A stretch of 64,000 nt of DNA, taken from assembly GCF_039543565.1 (NCBI RefSeq), contig NZ_BAABJZ010000006.1:62001-126000 (forward strand). The letters are read 5' to 3'. The position numbers and the translations under genes were made by a program. Every line of letters starts with the position of its first letter. The first letter of the stretch is position 1. Below are positions 1 to 8,027 of this stretch, one piece after another. The notes below the pieces were generated by a model. That model ran no database searches, was not told the origin of the DNA, and worked only from the letters and a program-made list of their open reading frames with translations. This DNA comes from Ferrimonas pelagia (GTDB taxonomy: Bacteria > Pseudomonadota > Gammaproteobacteria > Enterobacterales > Shewanellaceae).

Positions 1-945
1 GATGTGTGTCAGCAGTATGGCTTGCCGCATCCACGGTTGATCTCCGAATCCGGCCGCGCCATGACCGCGCACCATGCGGTGTTGATCGCCGATGTGATCG
101 GCGTTGAGGCCTATCAACCGGAGTCGGATCTGCCCGCTCCGCAGGCGGGTGCGCCAATGGTGCTGCGTAACATGTGGCAAACCCTGGAAGAAGCGCGCAG
201 CAACACCGACGTGCGGGCGCTGGGGGAGATCTACCACGACACCATCAATGATCTGGCCGATGTCCATGCCAAGTATAACTACGGCTTGTTGGATCTGGGC
301 CAACGCGCTTGGGCTGAGCAGGTCCACCTGCAGGTCTCTTGGAACGTGGCGCGGCAACTGTCGCCCAAGAACCGCGCGCATCGGCCGTTGATAGACGATC
401 TCAATGAGAAGCTGGCGGACAAGTTCTACGTTAACTTCTCGTTGTTTCAGTCGCTGCCGGACGCCTGGGGGATCGATCAAGTGTTTCCGGTGTTGCCGCT
501 GTCAGGACTGGACGAGAAGCCAGACCGGCGCGCGGTTATTTTGGATATCACCTGTGACTCCGACGGAACCATCGATCAATACGTCGACGGTCAGGGCATT
601 GAAACCACGCTACCGATGCCAGCATGGCAAGCGGAAAAGCCTTACCACATCGCATTTTTCATGGTGGGGGCTTATCAGGAGATCCTCGGCGACATGCACA
701 ACCTGTTTGCCGACACCGAGGTGGTGGACGTGCGACTCGATGCAGGGGGTGAGCTGGAGATCGTCGAGCAGGTGGAGGGCACCACCGTGGCCGAGGTGAT
801 GGAGTACGTCAACCTAGATCCACAGGTGATCCTGCAGCGCTATCGCAGTCGACTGGACAGCCAGGGGCTGGAGGCGGCGGACAAGGCCAGTTTCCTCGAC
901 GAGTTGGAAGCTGGCTTGCAGGGTTATACTTATCTCGAACCTTGA
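1..945 (+). CDS. speA: Biosynthetic arginine decarboxylase, C-terminal part
   Basis: This is the C-terminal half (about 314 residues) of the PLP-dependent arginine decarboxylase that converts arginine to agmatine, the first step of the agmatine route to putrescine. The 5' end lies outside the window, and the frame is open from base 1. The family is about 630-660 residues, so half is missing only because of the window edge. The segment PRLISESGRAMTAHHA near the start is the conserved SpeA block, and the tail has the expected acidic family helix. A strong terminator follows 17 bases after the stop, so this is the last gene of its transcript. Identification comes from motif memory, without a database search. 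Confidence 0.93.
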   Translation, partial: DVCQQYGLPHPRLISESGRAMTAHHAVLIADVIGVEAYQPESDLPAPQAGAPMVLRNMWQTLEEARSNTDVRALGEIYHDTINDLADVHAKYNYGLLDLGQRAWAEQVHLQVSWNVARQLSPKNRAHRPLIDDLNEKLADKFYVNFSLFQSLPDAWGIDQVFPVLPLSGLDEKPDRRAVILDITCDSDGTIDQYVDGQGIETTLPMPAWQAEKPYHIAFFMVGAYQEILGDMHNLFADTEVVDVRLDAGGELEIVEQVEGTTVAEVMEYVNLDPQVILQRYRSRLDSQGLEAADKASFLDELEAGLQGYTYLEP

Positions 946-962
946 GTAGAGCGCTGTTCAAA

Positions 963-987
963 AAAGGCCCATAAAGGGCCTTTTTTT
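963..987 (+). terminator. Rho-independent terminator after speA
   Basis: An 8-bp stem (AAAGGCCC / GGGCCTTT) with a 5-base ATAAA loop is followed by a run of seven T. It directly follows the speA stop codon. Confidence 0.9.
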
Positions 988-1093
988 ATGAAATAAATCG
1001 CATTTTTACAGTGAGTTATACCAGTTACTCCATTCTGTCATATGAGTCATGGCACAATCATCGCCAAATCGACTGTATGGACGACACAATCTA

Positions 1094-1921
1094 ATGAAAT
1101 ACACCCTGTTAGCGGCCGGACTGATGGCCAGCACGGCGGTCTCTGCCGACGCCTTTGTCGACAGTGAGTTTGCCCTGGATCGGCCCGCCCCTGAGGCGAA
1201 GCCAGAGGTGCAAGAGCCTGAGGTTGAGGCGTATCAGCGCACTCGCTACAACCGGGAGTTTATCTTTGCCGGTGCTTGGACCAACCTTGAAGGTGACACC
1301 CACCTGAGTTCGGAGCTTGGCGGCGCCATGGCCCCCAACTGGGATCGTGATTTTGAGATCGATCTGTCGGCGCGATTTGAGCATGACATTCCGCTGTTGC
1401 CTAACGTAAAGGTGAGTTACTACTCCTTCGACGATGAGTCCGGCTACGGCATGGACAATGTCGTACCAGGATACAACTACCTCAGCAACGAAGCGGACGT
1501 GTATGAGTTGTCCGCCTATTACCGTGTGTTCAATGGTGAGTGGTTCCGATTTGATCTGGGGGCGTCCTTCCGCAGCTTTGAAGGGCGCTTTAACTGGAAC
1601 GACGGGCACCGCTGGGATCATGGGTCCTACAGCGAGCAGTTTGTCGCACCTTACGTGGCCAGTTACTTCTATGTACCGCATACCAACGTGAACCTATACT
1701 TGGAGTACAACGGCATTGGCGGCGACTCTAGCTACTCCGATTTCAGCGCCGGCGTCGCCTACCGGATGAATCCGGACTCGGCGTTTCGCATCACCTTGTT
1801 CGGTGGCTACCGCGCGATTGAAGCCGAGCTGACCGACATGTCCGGCTACGTCGGTGCCGAGTTAGATAGCTTGGAGTACGACTTTAACGGCATGTTTGCC
1901 GGGCTGCAGTTGGCGTTCTAA
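1094..1921 (+). CDS. Outer membrane beta-barrel protein (TIGR04219-like)
   Basis: A 275-residue exported protein. Residues 1-18 (MKYTLLAAGLMASTAVSA) form a clear Sec signal peptide, which is why I start at ATG 1094 and not at the in-frame ATG at 1049. The mature chain has alternating aromatic/polar strands, for example around LPNVKVSYYSF and FRFDLGASFRSF, and ends in phenylalanine (LQLAF). These are hallmarks of a BAM-inserted beta-barrel. The layout resembles the TIGR04219 outer-membrane family of Shewanella and Vibrio, whose function is unknown. A linker rich in Pro and Glu (residues about 25-50) precedes the barrel. No operon partner is visible. Barrel assignment is fairly safe; the family name is less so. 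Confidence 0.65.
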   Translation: MKYTLLAAGLMASTAVSADAFVDSEFALDRPAPEAKPEVQEPEVEAYQRTRYNREFIFAGAWTNLEGDTHLSSELGGAMAPNWDRDFEIDLSARFEHDIPLLPNVKVSYYSFDDESGYGMDNVVPGYNYLSNEADVYELSAYYRVFNGEWFRFDLGASFRSFEGRFNWNDGHRWDHGSYSEQFVAPYVASYFYVPHTNVNLYLEYNGIGGDSSYSDFSAGVAYRMNPDSAFRITLFGGYRAIEAELTDMSGYVGAELDSLEYDFNGMFAGLQLAF

Positions 1922-1932
1922 GGCAGAAGAGC

Positions 1933-2002
1933 AGGTGCTAGGTGCTAGGTTCTAGGTTCTAGGTTCTAAGAGCTGAAAAGCAGGTTCTAGGTTCTAGGTT
2001 CT
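1933..2002. repeat. Two tracts of the heptad AGGTTCT/AGGTGCT
   Basis: Tract 1 (1933-1967) is five perfect-length heptads: AGGTGCT twice and then AGGTTCT three times. Tract 2 (1982-2002) is three AGGTTCT heptads. Each tract is preceded by a near-identical leader (GAAGAGC before tract 1, GAAAAGC before tract 2), so the second looks like a shortened copy of the first. No coding frame runs through it. Confidence 0.85.
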
Positions 2003-2067
2003 AGAGCCCAAGAGCGAACAGCGATCTCATAACCAGTACAAGCGCCGCTAAACGCCTGCAAAATGAG

Positions 2068-2099
2068 AAAGGCCGTGTCCCATGGGACACGGCCTTTTT
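2068..2099 (+). terminator. Terminator after the outer membrane protein gene
   Basis: The palindrome GGCCGTGTCCCATGGGACAC continues to GGCC at 2094, giving a long uninterrupted stem flanked by AAA and TTTTT. It can act in both directions, but its longer T run is on the + strand. Confidence 0.85.
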
Positions 2100-2231
2100 G
2101 ATGCCTCGCAACCGAGGGCTGGCTCGTTGGTTCGATCTTTCGTAGCGAGAGTGAAGGCTAAGCGATAACCAAGGGCATGGATAGCGGTACGGTCCGGTAG
2201 TCCTGTTTGCGGGCGTCGCTGCTGCAATAGA

Positions 2232-2262
2232 AAAGGCCGCCCCCGATGGGGCGGCCTTTGGT
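2232..2262 (-). terminator. Terminator of the large lipoprotein gene
   Basis: A 12-bp stem (AAAGGCCGCCCC / GGGGCGGCCTTT) closes a CGAT loop. The A run at 2231-2234 becomes a U run on the minus strand, and the hairpin lies 60 bases past the stop codon of the minus-strand gene ending at 2325. Confidence 0.85.
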
Positions 2263-2324
2263 TTAGATAGCGAGAGTCATCGCGAGCGTTTTAAGGCGGT
2301 GTGAACACCACCTTAAGAGACGAT

Positions 2325-5300
2325 TTACTCTACCGCATCCGGGTTACGCATCTGCAGCTTCCAGAAAAAGCGGCTAGAGCGGCTTGAACTGGAGTTTTCA
2401 ATCAAAATTAGCTCATCGCCCATTCGTTCCAGTTGGTAGCTGGAAGTCAGCCTTGCTGTGCTGCGATTGAGGGACCATTGGTCATCGCTGTACGTTTGCA
2501 AGCCTACGGTATTTACATGCACCAACTCACCCGGCACGTGGGGATTTTCTTGCAGCAGGTGATCGGCCGCAATATGGGTATAGGTGCGAGAAGCCGTAAG
2601 GCCGAAGTTTCTGTAAAGTCCTACGTTGGAAGAACCTGGATTATCGGTATCAATATTTACCAGGGCCCATTCTGTGAACCATTCTCCATAGCGTTTTTGC
2701 AGATTGGCGTACCAGTAGGCCTTGTTCTCGTCCTGGAAATCTCTTACGTGCGTAAAGTAACGTCCGTCCGGAGTCTTGCCGGAAGGGAGCAGGGTTTGAG
2801 AGCTGGTATTAGGCATGCCGACCGGGATCTCGTCCGGTACTGACGCCAGATCATGCCAGTTCAGGATGTAATTGCGCTCCCCATCAACTGCGGCTGCTGT
2901 GATGGGATTGTTCCCAGTCAGCGTAAAGCTGTTGACACTATCCTGAGCCACCAGCGGGCGCTCCGGAATGATCACCTGTTCCACTGTACCGGAATCCATG
3001 TCCATTACGGTCATTTGAGGCCAGTTGTTTGTTTGAGAACGATTTAGGTATCGAACCAGCTTATTGGGCGCACCGGCATGAAGGCGCATATAGGTATGTG
3101 CCCAGTAGCTCGTCGAGTCGGTGCTAATATCATCTGTATGAATGGTATCGGTTTTGACCCAATCGCCACTCTCTTCATTGAACTGCAGCAGAACGACTTT
3201 GCCACTGTCCGAATGACTGGAGCCGGGGCGGACCCAAGTGAAGATAGTGCCTTTTTCGGTGACAAAGGGATGGTTTTGCTCGCTGATAAAGCGGGTTGAT
3301 CCGTACTCCTCTTGCGGGCGGACGATCTCTTTGAGTTCTTGAGAGTTACGATCGTACAGCCAGAGTTGTTCATCTGCGTCGGATGTACCGGTAACAAAGA
3401 CCGCTTTGTCGGCGTTGGCCCATTGGCGATGAGGCTGAGCACTACCCATCTCATGCCCGACCCCGAGCACCCACTGTGCGTCGGAGAAGGACTCCCCATC
3501 AAACTCCACCAAATAGATGCCGATGCGAGTGCTGCCATTGCGGACATCAAACAGCATCAGGATGCTGTCATCGGTGACCGCTTCACCACGAGGATACCAG
3601 GTGTTATCTGTCGGGCGCTCCCAGGTGGCGGTTTTGACCCACTTATAGACATTGGGGTTATGGGTGACCTCAATATCGGTTTTTAAAGTGAGGGCGTTCC
3701 CACTCGTGCCCGGAGGCAGTTGTTGGCCAGTCGGGGTTGTAATGGTGACGGAGGCGGTGCCATTGCGACGAGCCTCGAAGGTACCCCAGCCACGCTGCGA
3801 ATTGCTGCAGTCATCGTTACAACCAGACCCGATATGGGCCAGGGGCCTTACGCCACTGTCGCTGTCGGAAGCAGTACCTTCACTCCAACTGATCTGGCCA
3901 CCCTCAATGGCAGTTACCACATCATTACTCATGCGCTGATACAGCTGCATGGTGAAGCTTTCGCCTTCCGGCATGCTGAAGGTCAGATCGCGCAGCTCGT
4001 GCTGAACGGCTTCATCACCTTCGCTGTAACTGGCGACTGGGTAGATCTCGACCACGGTTGGATCTTTAACCCAGAGCACACGTTCCGCTTGGACATCGTC
4101 CAGTTCGGCGGTGATCAGGTAGGTGGCGGGTAACAGGGTGCGGAATTGGCCGCCACTGGCAAACAGGATCCCTTCGCCTTCTAGCTCTTCACAGCAGTTC
4201 TCCGGACTGTTGCCCAGATAGCTCCAGTTGACCCGATCAGTAACCTCAACTTCGCTGCCGTCGGACATGTCGGCCCAGACCTGCCAGCTATAATGGGCGC
4301 CCGCTGGCTTGGCCAGTTGATCCCCATAGATGGTCAGCTTGGCCACACCGGGCTCACGGATGTTGATGCTCAGGCTGTGGTCAAAGCCTTGGGTGGCGCC
4401 GGTGATGGTCAGTTCGCCAGCCTTAAGCAGGCTCAAGGTGGTGCCTTCTCGGCTGGCTAGGGTTTCGTCGGACAGGGTCCAATTTGCTTCTTCGGCCAGA
4501 TCCTGAGTGCTGTCGTCGGCGTAGGTGGCGATCAGGCTCAAGGTGTGGCTTTGGTTAACGAAATGGGGTGCGTCGCCATCCAGCTGCACTTCCACGCCAG
4601 TGAGGATGGTGGCGGGATCGGTGTCGATGGTGATGCTGGTGCTGTCAGTAAAGCCCTCAAAGTGGGCACCGATGGTCAGCTGACCTTCTTGCTGCAGGTG
4701 CAGGGTACGGCCGTCGATGTGGCCGTGCTCACTCTCTGGCATACGCCACTGGGCTTGCTCGGTGACATCCTGGGTGCTGTCATCGGCGTAGCTGGCGATC
4801 AGGCTCAGTGCGTAGCTATGGCCCGCGTAGTAAGGCCCTTCGCTGAGAGACAGTTTGATGTCGGTAACAATGGTGGCTGGGTCGATTTCAACTGCGCGCT
4901 CTAACGCGTCGCTGAAGTCCTGATACTCGGCGATCAGGGTTACGCTGCCAGCCGTATTGGCGTGCAGTTCCAGTCCGGTAAAGTTAGCGACTTCTGTGTC
5001 GCTGGACGACGTGGTGGCACCGGTCAGAACCGCAGACTCGGAGCCGTCGCTGTACTTGGCGATCACTTGAGTGGTGTAGCTGTGGCCGGTGTACAGGAGC
5101 TCAGGTGCCTCGAAACGGATCCCTTCCAGCAGCACCTCTTCGGCGATGGTGCGGGCGACGCTGGCGGTTTGGCCTTCGAAGCTGGCGGTCAGGGTGACAT
5201 TGCCCATCTCGTGGGTGCGAAGAATGCGGCCTTCAAAGCTGGCAAGGTTGTCATTGCTGGAGCTAAATTCGGCACGCTGGCTGACGTTGACTTCTATACC

Positions 5301-6773
5301 ATCAGCATAACGGGCGATCACGCTGGCGCTATACTGACGGTTGGCTTCCATCTCTTCAGGCAGCATCAGGCTGATGCTGTCCAGCGCAGCACTCTGGGTT
5401 ACGGTCAAGGTGTGCTCTGCGGTCAGCTCACCATAGCTGGCGGTCAGGGTGCTTTCCCCTTCGGCTAGGGCGTTGATCCCTTCTACGGTGAAGGATGCAA
5501 CGCTGCTATTGCTGGTGTCGAGCTGAGCGTCTTGGGTGACGCTACGGGCAAAGCCGTTGTCGTACAGGGCACGCAGCTGGTGGCCTTCCTCGGTACCAAC
5601 TTCCATCTTGGCTGGGGCCAGCCAGATCAACTGAGTGGCGACCGGCTCTGGTGGCAGTGGATTGACTGGGCCCCCTTCGTTGATGGTGCGTTCGAAGCTG
5701 TGCTCATGTCCGCCATAGGAGGCGGTCAAGGTGACTTCACCGTCATCATTCGCGTGCAGTACATTGCCGTAGAAGCGAGCCGTCCAGGATGGGGAGCTGC
5801 TGTAGTGAACGCCCTCATGCAGCTGGTCCTGGCTACCGTCGGTGTAGAACACGGTGGTGGTGGCAGGGTATTGACCACCGACCAGCAGATCTGGATGCAG
5901 CTCCATCTCGATGCGATCGATCACCAAGGCTTCCACCACTTCGATGCTGAGGCTGGCTTCGCGCTCGCCGTAGTTGGCGGTCAGGCTGGTCTCGCCAATG
6001 CTGTGCGCGGTCAGATAGTTGCTATCGGCAGTGGCAACGTCTTCGTTGCCGGAGCGGTATTCTGCCTCCCAGTTGACGTTTTGGCTGGTGCCATCGGAGA
6101 AGTGGGCGGTCAGCTCGTGACTGTACTGCTCACCCTGCTCCAGACGCTGTGGCGCCTGCCAGGTGAGATCGGTCAATTCAGGGTTGACGTAGACGTATTG
6201 TGCTTCGGAGTACTCACCAAACTCAGCGTAAACGTAGGCGCTACCCACCTCGTGGGTGTGCAATACGCCTTCGATAAACTCGACAACAGTGGTGTCATCG
6301 GAGCGGAATTGGGTCTGCTCGGTGACATCTGCTGCACTGCCGTCGGCGTAGTTGGCGGTGACGATCGGGGTGTACTCGGTGCCGTGGAACAGATCCCGTG
6401 GCAGCTCCAGCTCGATCCCTTCCAGGTGCGGATGAACGATCATCATTGCGCGGGCTTCGCCGCCGCGGTAGCGCGCGGTTAGCGCTGCGCTGCCGGCGCT
6501 GTAGCGGTCGCTATGGATGCCGCTGCCGGAGATCCAGACCAGCTCGCTGTTGCTGCTGTCATAGCGCGCTTCATAGGTCACGTCGGCTTGGCTGCCATCG
6601 GTGTAGTGCGCCATCAGGGTATGCGAGGCATCGTAATCGCCCGCCTCGATCTCAGCGGGGATCTCCCAAGCGAGGTGCGCTAAGGGAGGGGGAATTCGGT
6701 CTTCGTCGCTGGTATCGACGAAACAACCTGTTAACGCCAATACAAAGGGGATCAGCGTGAAAAATCGTATCAT
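2325..6773 (-). CDS. Giant lipoprotein with about ten Ig-like repeats
   Basis: A 1,482-residue lipoprotein. The start is ATG 6773: it has GGAG seven bases upstream, while the ATG at 6785 overlaps that ribosome site. Residues 1-17 end in the lipobox LTGC, with Cys17 as the lipidation site. From about residue 30 to 880 run nine to ten units of roughly 80-95 residues. Each has a Y(T/S/A)DGS core and an LTASYG-like strand, typical of bacterial Ig-like (BIG2-type) folds; one atypical Cys-containing unit follows. The last 450 residues lack this pattern and look like an all-beta, Trp/Asp-rich propeller-type domain. A surface-exposed or periplasmic adhesive/binding role is inferred only. It is monocistronic with its own terminator. 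No closer family is recognised. Confidence 0.8.
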   Translation of the reverse strand: MIRFFTLIPFVLALTGCFVDTSDEDRIPPPLAHLAWEIPAEIEAGDYDASHTLMAHYTDGSQADVTYEARYDSSNSELVWISGSGIHSDRYSAGSAALTARYRGGEARAMMIVHPHLEGIELELPRDLFHGTEYTPIVTANYADGSAADVTEQTQFRSDDTTVVEFIEGVLHTHEVGSAYVYAEFGEYSEAQYVYVNPELTDLTWQAPQRLEQGEQYSHELTAHFSDGTSQNVNWEAEYRSGNEDVATADSNYLTAHSIGETSLTANYGEREASLSIEVVEALVIDRIEMELHPDLLVGGQYPATTTVFYTDGSQDQLHEGVHYSSSPSWTARFYGNVLHANDDGEVTLTASYGGHEHSFERTINEGGPVNPLPPEPVATQLIWLAPAKMEVGTEEGHQLRALYDNGFARSVTQDAQLDTSNSSVASFTVEGINALAEGESTLTASYGELTAEHTLTVTQSAALDSISLMLPEEMEANRQYSASVIARYADGIEVNVSQRAEFSSSNDNLASFEGRILRTHEMGNVTLTASFEGQTASVARTIAEEVLLEGIRFEAPELLYTGHSYTTQVIAKYSDGSESAVLTGATTSSSDTEVANFTGLELHANTAGSVTLIAEYQDFSDALERAVEIDPATIVTDIKLSLSEGPYYAGHSYALSLIASYADDSTQDVTEQAQWRMPESEHGHIDGRTLHLQQEGQLTIGAHFEGFTDSTSITIDTDPATILTGVEVQLDGDAPHFVNQSHTLSLIATYADDSTQDLAEEANWTLSDETLASREGTTLSLLKAGELTITGATQGFDHSLSINIREPGVAKLTIYGDQLAKPAGAHYSWQVWADMSDGSEVEVTDRVNWSYLGNSPENCCEELEGEGILFASGGQFRTLLPATYLITAELDDVQAERVLWVKDPTVVEIYPVASYSEGDEAVQHELRDLTFSMPEGESFTMQLYQRMSNDVVTAIEGGQISWSEGTASDSDSGVRPLAHIGSGCNDDCSNSQRGWGTFEARRNGTASVTITTPTGQQLPPGTSGNALTLKTDIEVTHNPNVYKWVKTATWERPTDNTWYPRGEAVTDDSILMLFDVRNGSTRIGIYLVEFDGESFSDAQWVLGVGHEMGSAQPHRQWANADKAVFVTGTSDADEQLWLYDRNSQELKEIVRPQEEYGSTRFISEQNHPFVTEKGTIFTWVRPGSSHSDSGKVVLLQFNEESGDWVKTDTIHTDDISTDSTSYWAHTYMRLHAGAPNKLVRYLNRSQTNNWPQMTVMDMDSGTVEQVIIPERPLVAQDSVNSFTLTGNNPITAAAVDGERNYILNWHDLASVPDEIPVGMPNTSSQTLLPSGKTPDGRYFTHVRDFQDENKAYWYANLQKRYGEWFTEWALVNIDTDNPGSSNVGLYRNFGLTASRTYTHIAADHLLQENPHVPGELVHVNTVGLQTYSDDQWSLNRSTARLTSSYQLERMGDELILIENSSSSRSSRFFWKLQMRNPDAVE

Positions 6774-7044
6774 TAGTGACTCCATTGGGTTATCGCGGAG
6801 TCATGATATATGTCTGATTTGACGATATTTTTAGTGCTTGTTTGAGACTGTCATTTTTGCGACTGCTGTCACTGTTATGCCGTTCGATTGCTGGATGTTT
6901 CGGCGTCACCGTGGGGGATCTCTTACAGCGTGGAGAGGCAAGCTGTACTCTTAGGTGGTGTGATCTGCTGTATGGAGTGGGCTGGGGCAGTGTAATGGCC
7001 GGGACGGAGTACCTTTGGAGAACCTTAACTGCTACGGAATTGTT

Positions 7045-7893
7045 ATGAAGGATAAGCTCTCTATTGTGCTGTCATCGACACTATTGCTTTCTGCTGAGGC
7101 GGCGTGGGCGACCGGAGTGGTCGAGCCGCCTATCGCCCTGGCTCAGAGTTATCAGCAGGGGCTGGCGCTGGATCATTACTTGGTGAGCGAGAAGCTTGAT
7201 GGCATGCGGGCCTATTGGGATGGGGAACGATTACTGAGCCGTGCGGGCAATCCGATCGCGGCACCGGACTGGTTTACCGCCGAGCTGCCCAAGGAGCCCC
7301 TTGATGGCGAGCTGTGGCTGGGACGGGGCCAGTTTGAGGCGTTGATGGCGGTGGTGCGGGATCGTATTCCTGATGAAGCCGCGTGGCGCTCGGTTCGGTT
7401 TATGCTGTTTGATCTGCCATCGCAGCCTTTGCCGTTTGAGCAGCGCTATCGGTTACTGGCCGAGCGGGTTGAGCAGTGGGGCTTGCCTCATCTTGAGTTG
7501 GTGCGGCATGAGCCGGTGGCGAGCGATCTGTCGTTGGATCTGCGATTGGCGGCGATCTCCGAAGCTGGGGGGGAAGGATTGATGCTGCGTCATCGTCAGT
7601 CGCTGTATCGGCCGGGTCGGGGCGCGGGGCTATTGAAATATAAGGCTTACGAGGACAGCGAAGCGGTGGTGATCGCCCAACTGCCGGGCAAGGGCAAATA
7701 TGAAGGGATGATGGGTTCACTGCTGGTGGAGGATCCCCAAGGGCGGCGCTTCAAGATAGGCTCAGGTTTCAGTGACGCTCAGCGGCGCACGCCGCCAGCG
7801 GTGGGGAGTGTGGTGACCTATCGCTTTAATGGGCGCACGGGTTCCGGCTTACCCCGATTTGCGCGATTTGAGCGGGTATTTATCAGTTTGTGA
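7045..7893 (+). CDS. ligE: Secreted ATP-dependent DNA ligase (Lig E type)
   Basis: A 282-residue minimal DNA ligase that seals nicks using ATP. I start at ATG 7045 because residues 1-22 then form a signal peptide ending AEAAWA; an upstream in-frame TTG at 7015 would bury it. The nucleotidyltransferase motif I is KLDGMRAYWDG with catalytic Lys50. The downstream motif ELW(L)G and EGLMLRH follow, and the C-terminal OB domain (about residues 195-282) contains KGKYEGMMGSLLVED and GSGFSDAQRR. There are no extra domains. This is the periplasmic Lig E family of Gram-negative bacteria, suspected to act on extracellular or incoming DNA. It stands alone between a divergent gene and tkt. Confidence 0.9.
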   Translation: MKDKLSIVLSSTLLLSAEAAWATGVVEPPIALAQSYQQGLALDHYLVSEKLDGMRAYWDGERLLSRAGNPIAAPDWFTAELPKEPLDGELWLGRGQFEALMAVVRDRIPDEAAWRSVRFMLFDLPSQPLPFEQRYRLLAERVEQWGLPHLELVRHEPVASDLSLDLRLAAISEAGGEGLMLRHRQSLYRPGRGAGLLKYKAYEDSEAVVIAQLPGKGKYEGMMGSLLVEDPQGRRFKIGSGFSDAQRRTPPAVGSVVTYRFNGRTGSGLPRFARFERVFISL

Positions 7894-8027
7894 AAGCTTG
7901 GCTACACTCCATGCGGTATGAATTTCGACCATTAATTAACGAAATTCAGTGACAGATTTGCGTCTGTGTCTCTGAGGGGGGAATATATGCCCCGCCTACA
8001 ACGTAACTACCTGTACCAGGAGCCGAG

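Larger units (their letters stand above)
1922..2324. other. Intergenic region with heptad repeats and two terminators
   Basis: A 403-base gap between two convergent genes. It holds a heptanucleotide repeat patch (1933-2002) and two strong GC hairpins (2068-2099 and 2232-2262). Between the hairpins (2100-2230) I see no reading frame with a credible start or protein match and no RNA gene. Confidence 0.7.

Noticed and set aside
1933..2002. Reading the heptad tract as a CRISPR array
   Set aside because: Units are 7 bases without unique spacers, and no cas gene is present.
5532..6482. 316-residue + strand frame opposite the giant lipoprotein, and several neighbours (4545-4904, 4962-5468)
   Set aside because: They lie antisense to repetitive Ig-like coding sequence in GC-rich DNA, have no ribosome site, and their hydrophobic Gly/Val text is the mirrored codon pattern of the lipoprotein.
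6842..7048. 68-residue + strand frame before the DNA ligase
   Set aside because: Cys/Leu-rich text without a ribosome site; it lies in the promoter region shared by two divergent genes.
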